This document shows positions 61,674 to 64,000 of a stretch of 64,000 bases of DNA, piece after piece. The DNA comes from Cyanobacteria bacterium FACHB-502 (lineage in GTDB: Bacteria > Cyanobacteriota > Cyanobacteriia > Elainellales > Elainellaceae): NCBI GenBank assembly GCA_014695325.1, contig JACJNZ010000014.1, positions 168,102 to 232,101 on the forward strand, read 5' to 3'. The position numbers were made by a program, and so were the translations under genes. The notes beneath the pieces are model-generated. The model saw only the letters and a program-made list of their open reading frames with translations. It was not told the DNA's origin and did no database searches. How positions within the stretch are numbered: position 1 is the stretch's first letter; each line of letters starts with the position of its first letter.

Positions 61674-62246
61674 CTAGCTTTTTTTCCGATCTTTGCCAAA
61701 TCTCAGGTCGGCAAGACGCTGCTGAGCGGCAGGATCAAGCCCACTCGCTAAGAATCGACTGGTCGATTGCTTTTGTTGCCTGTGGGTTGTGCGATGCTGC
61801 CGTCGAACTCTGGCAAACATTAGCTCAACTTCTGTCTGAAGCTTTTGCGCTGACATCCACTCTGCCCCATAGCCGACCACGGTCAGCTGCTGAGCGCGAT
61901 CGGAGGTTGCCACAATTAGCCTCTGACTGAGTTTACGCGGGTCATTGCGAAACAAGGCACAGGTTTTCTCAATATAGGAGTCTGCGGTTTGGCGATAGTC
62001 GGTGTAGCAGATACAAAGATAGCTGGTGATGACCTCGCGACTGCCCGGTGTGTCTTGATACTGAGCATCAAACACAACATGAGTATCAAAGCTGTGATAG
62101 GAGCTGTAGTCCATCAGGCTATGCAACAGCTCACGCCGCGCTTCCTCTAACCCATGTCGATCGCGGGTCTGCTTTAAGTCTGACCAAGCACCGATTACGT
62201 TATAGCCGTCAACTAGGAGCAGGGCTTGGGGAGGGGAAGAAGGCAT
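61674..62246 (-). CDS. YacP-like NYN-domain endoribonuclease
   Basis: A 190-residue protein with the NYN/PIN-like fold of the YacP (Rae1) family: ALLLVDGYNVIGAWSDLK (first acidic Asp), ARRELLHSLMDYSSYHSFDTHVVFDAQ (second Asp), YTDYRQTADSYIEKTCALF and RLIVATSDRAQQLTVVGYGAEWMSAQKLQTEV. The C-terminus is basic and Gln/His-rich. Bacillus Rae1 cleaves mRNA at the ribosome; a similar RNA-processing role is likely but inferred. Confidence 0.88.
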   Translation of the reverse strand: MPSSPPQALLLVDGYNVIGAWSDLKQTRDRHGLEEARRELLHSLMDYSSYHSFDTHVVFDAQYQDTPGSREVITSYLCICYTDYRQTADSYIEKTCALFRNDPRKLSQRLIVATSDRAQQLTVVGYGAEWMSAQKLQTEVELMFARVRRQHRTTHRQQKQSTSRFLASGLDPAAQQRLADLRFGKDRKKS

Positions 62247-62482
62247 AATTTACATTGGAGGGCAATGGGTAGAAGCTATTTTATATTCTTATATATTGTC
62301 ATTCATGATTGCAAATTGTAAACCAGGAAGAGAACGACCCGCTTCGATTTCTTCTCATCATTCATTACAAATCGTTTTTGGGAATTGCTTGCCGAAGGGT
62401 GCTTGCCGTAGAAAGGGTCTGACCGAAGGCTAGAAGAATACTTGAAAAGCTTCTTACTTAAAATCTTCCTCAGAATCCGCGC

Positions 62483-63157
62483 TCAGCTCCTCATGCTAGT
62501 CTGCATCAGTCTTTGTTTCAGCCGAGTCGGATCGCCCTGATCCGCCACTTTGCCTGCTTCTAATAAAAATGCGCCATCACAATAGTCAAGCTCATCTAAA
62601 CGGTGCGTTACCCAGAGTGCCGTCATGCCTCGGCTCCGCACCAATCCCTGAACTTGCCGCACCAGATCAAGCTGGCTATCAGGGTCAAGTAAAGCGGTCG
62701 GTTCATCGAGCAGCAGCACTTCACAATGGCGGGCGATCGCTCCTGCAATGGCAATCCGCTGTTTCTGTCCGCCGCTCAAAGCATAAATAGGGCGACGCTG
62801 AAGTGGCAAAAGATTCACAGCGTTCAATGCTTCCTCAACCCGCTGCCGCACTTGCCTAAAAGACAGCTTTTCTTCAACTAGACCAAAGGCAACATCTGCC
62901 CCCACTGTCGGCATCACGAGCTGATGATCAGGATTTTGAAAGACAAATCCAACCGGAGGCTGCACTTCAACGGTTCCAATCTGGGGCTTTAGTAGCCCGG
63001 TCAAGAGTTTCAGCAAGGTTGATTTGCCGCTGCCGTTTGTGCCCAGCAACATCCAAAATTCGCCCTGCGGCACTTCCAGCGAACAGGCTTGCAGGACGGG
63101 AGCTTCCTTGAGCCACTGAAAAGAAACGTCCTGAACAACGATCGAGGGTTTACCCAT
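62483..63157 (-). CDS. Energy-coupling-factor/CbiO-like ABC ATPase
   Basis: A 224-residue ATPase with Walker A LLGTNGSGKSTLLKLLTGLL, Q-loop VGFVFQNPDHQLVMPTVGADVAFGL, signature ALSGGQKQRIAIAGAIA, Walker B VLLLDEPTALLDP and switch His in WVTHRLDEL. The FQNPDHQ and DVAFGLVEE wording is typical of ECF (EcfA/CbiO) subunits that drive uptake of vitamins or cobalt/nickel. No T or S component is in the window, so the substrate is unknown. Confidence 0.88.
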   Translation of the reverse strand: MGKPSIVVQDVSFQWLKEAPVLQACSLEVPQGEFWMLLGTNGSGKSTLLKLLTGLLKPQIGTVEVQPPVGFVFQNPDHQLVMPTVGADVAFGLVEEKLSFRQVRQRVEEALNAVNLLPLQRRPIYALSGGQKQRIAIAGAIARHCEVLLLDEPTALLDPDSQLDLVRQVQGLVRSRGMTALWVTHRLDELDYCDGAFLLEAGKVADQGDPTRLKQRLMQTSMRS

Positions 63158-63268
63158 AATTTGGCTTGATACTTAACGTTACCTAGTTACAAGGAGTGGG
63201 GTGGCGATGTGAAGCAATTTCTCTTCGAGGTAATCGCTCTCGCCTAATTCCCCACTTGTCCCTATGGC

Positions 63269-63538
63269 TTACTCAGCTAAGGCAAAAAAGCCGGGAGGTC
63301 TACCCGACGAAGTTGCACTGCCCGATTTTTCCGCCATTTGTACCGCAGCAATTTCGCTCACTAAAACACAAACGGTTTTTCCAGCTTGCTGTTCGCAGGT
63401 GAGTTCGATCGAAACCGGATTGCCAGAGCGCATTGCTTCTGAAATTTGCTGGTACAGAGCTTTTGCGTCATCACCGGATTTTCGCTGAACCGATATCGGT
63501 ACGGGGTTATTCTTGAGAGCCACGTCAACAATAAACAT
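63269..63538 (-). CDS. UPF0367 family protein
   Basis: An 89-residue protein: MFIVDVALKNNPVPISVQRKS, DDAKALYQQISEAMRSGNPVSIELTCEQQAGKTVCVLVSEIAAVQM. This matches my memory of the small cyanobacterial/plastid UPF0367 group, which has no assigned function. It lies between the ECF ATPase and psbD, with no overlap. Confidence 0.75.
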   Translation of the reverse strand: MFIVDVALKNNPVPISVQRKSGDDAKALYQQISEAMRSGNPVSIELTCEQQAGKTVCVLVSEIAAVQMAEKSGSATSSGRPPGFFALAE

Positions 63539-63732
63539 GAGGCTGCCTTTACCACTGAACTTGTGAACTTACTTCTTTAGTATCTCTCGTTCAGCCCAGC
63601 AAGTGTTTTCTTTATCGGTACGGTCGCATCCGCACTAGCTGATCCCTGCCTAAATAACCCCACCGACAAAACTGCTTCGCATTGTTAAGGAAAATTCAGA
63701 TTTAGGGGATGAAAAATTCTAGAGGGTGTCTG

Positions 63733-63738
63733 TATAAT
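63733..63738 (+). promoter_or_regulatory. Candidate psbD -10 element
   Basis: TATAAT preceded by TG one base earlier (extended -10), 150 bp upstream of the psbD start. It implies an untranslated leader of about 145 nt. No convincing -35 box was seen. Region 63539-63888 holds no gene. Confidence 0.6.
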
Positions 63739-63888
63739 GAGTGATTAGTAAAGAAAAGTAAACTCTGTTCTCATTCCCTTGCGTTTTCTGCCTCTTTATC
63801 TCATATCTCAGGGCGCGATCGCGAGGCGACTGTGAATCAGGCGAACTCATTTTGATCAGATAATTTCTAATTTCTTGGAGATTGTGCA

Positions 63889-64000
63889 ATGACCATAGCA
63901 ATGGGGCGCGCACAAGCCCAGCGAGGATGGTTCGACACCGTCGACGACTGGCTGAAGCGCGACAGATTCGTTTTCATCGGCTGGTCAGGACTGCTGCTCT
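63889..64000 (+). CDS. psbD: Photosystem II D2 protein, 5' part
   Basis: The first 37 residues, running off the window end: [37 protein letters not shown], the highly conserved D2 N-terminus followed by the first transmembrane helix start. D2 pairs with D1 to bind the P680 chlorophylls, pheophytin and plastoquinone of photosystem II in the thylakoid membrane. GGAG lies 8 bp before the ATG. psbC normally overlaps its 3' end, beyond the window. Confidence 0.98.
   Translation, partial: MTIAMGRAQAQRGWFDTVDDWLKRDRFVFIGWSGLLL

Noticed and set aside
1..64000. CRISPR array
   Set aside because: No set of evenly spaced identical repeats with unique spacers; the tandem arrays found are contiguous and imperfect.

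Overview
This window comes from a cyanobacterial chromosome, probably a filamentous, Leptolyngbya/Oscillatoriales-like lineage (the lineage is inference). The last 112 bases are the start of psbD, the photosystem II D2 protein. The octamer GCGATCGC and its core CGATCG (HIP1-like) are scattered throughout. Other cyanobacterial signs are the CcdA/Ccs1 cytochrome c system, a UPF0367 protein, a PTPA-CTERM protein, a bilin-type cyanobacteriochrome domain and many multi-domain sensor kinases.

Layout. 1-5.7 kb: 3' part of a CCA-adding-type nucleotidyltransferase, an EamA transporter, a small conserved protein, a LysR regulator and glmS. 6.2-9.5 kb: a two-gene light-signalling operon on the minus strand, made of a CBS/DXCF-cyanobacteriochrome/HisKA_2 kinase followed by a receiver-histidine kinase. 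10.5-12.7 kb: an accessory pair with a PD-(D/E)XK nuclease-like domain fused to ParA, interrupted by one in-frame amber codon, followed by a divergent ParB-like protein. 13.1-22.2 kb: VanW, a very large TamB-like protein, and ccdA plus ccs1. 22.3-23.9 kb: an unrecognised lipoprotein/helical protein pair. 24.1-31.5 kb: a cobA-hemD-coaE tetrapyrrole/CoA cluster, an SbcC-like nuclease subunit, a GerMN protein next to a MITE-like element, and a CDF metal exporter. 32-41.3 kb: a 1348-residue GAF/PAS kinase, an M15 peptidase with internal repeats and a tricorn-like protease. 42-50 kb: a putative glycosyltransferase, dnaK, a PTPA-CTERM protein, an SDR protein, a lipoprotein and a membrane protein. 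50.5-55 kb: a Gld-type ABC module (GldA/F/G plus DUF4340). 55.4-56.7 kb: a DAHP synthase gene behind two tandem attenuators. 56.9-64 kb: a kinase, a GT39-like glycosyltransferase, a class V aminotransferase, tRNA-Asn, a YacP/NYN protein, a CbiO-like ATPase, UPF0367 and psbD.

The strongest candidate for a little-described system is the DAHP synthase leader at 55.5-55.8 kb. Two consecutive short ORFs are packed with Phe, Tyr and Trp codons. Each is followed by an intrinsic terminator, and each has a perfect 7-bp alternative pairing between the end of the leader ORF and the 5' arm of that terminator. This is classical ribosome-mediated attenuation in duplicate, in front of a DAHP synthase with no visible allosteric domain. 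Second are the nuclease-ParA/ParB-like pair with its amber codon exactly at the conserved Gln of the ParA DxDxQ motif, and the DXCF cyanobacteriochrome kinase.

A genome-style theme is the short imperfect tandem duplications (period 12-22 bp) that sit at gene ends or just before starts. Four pairs of convergent genes also overlap at their stop codons. All calls are from reading the sequence; no database search was possible.
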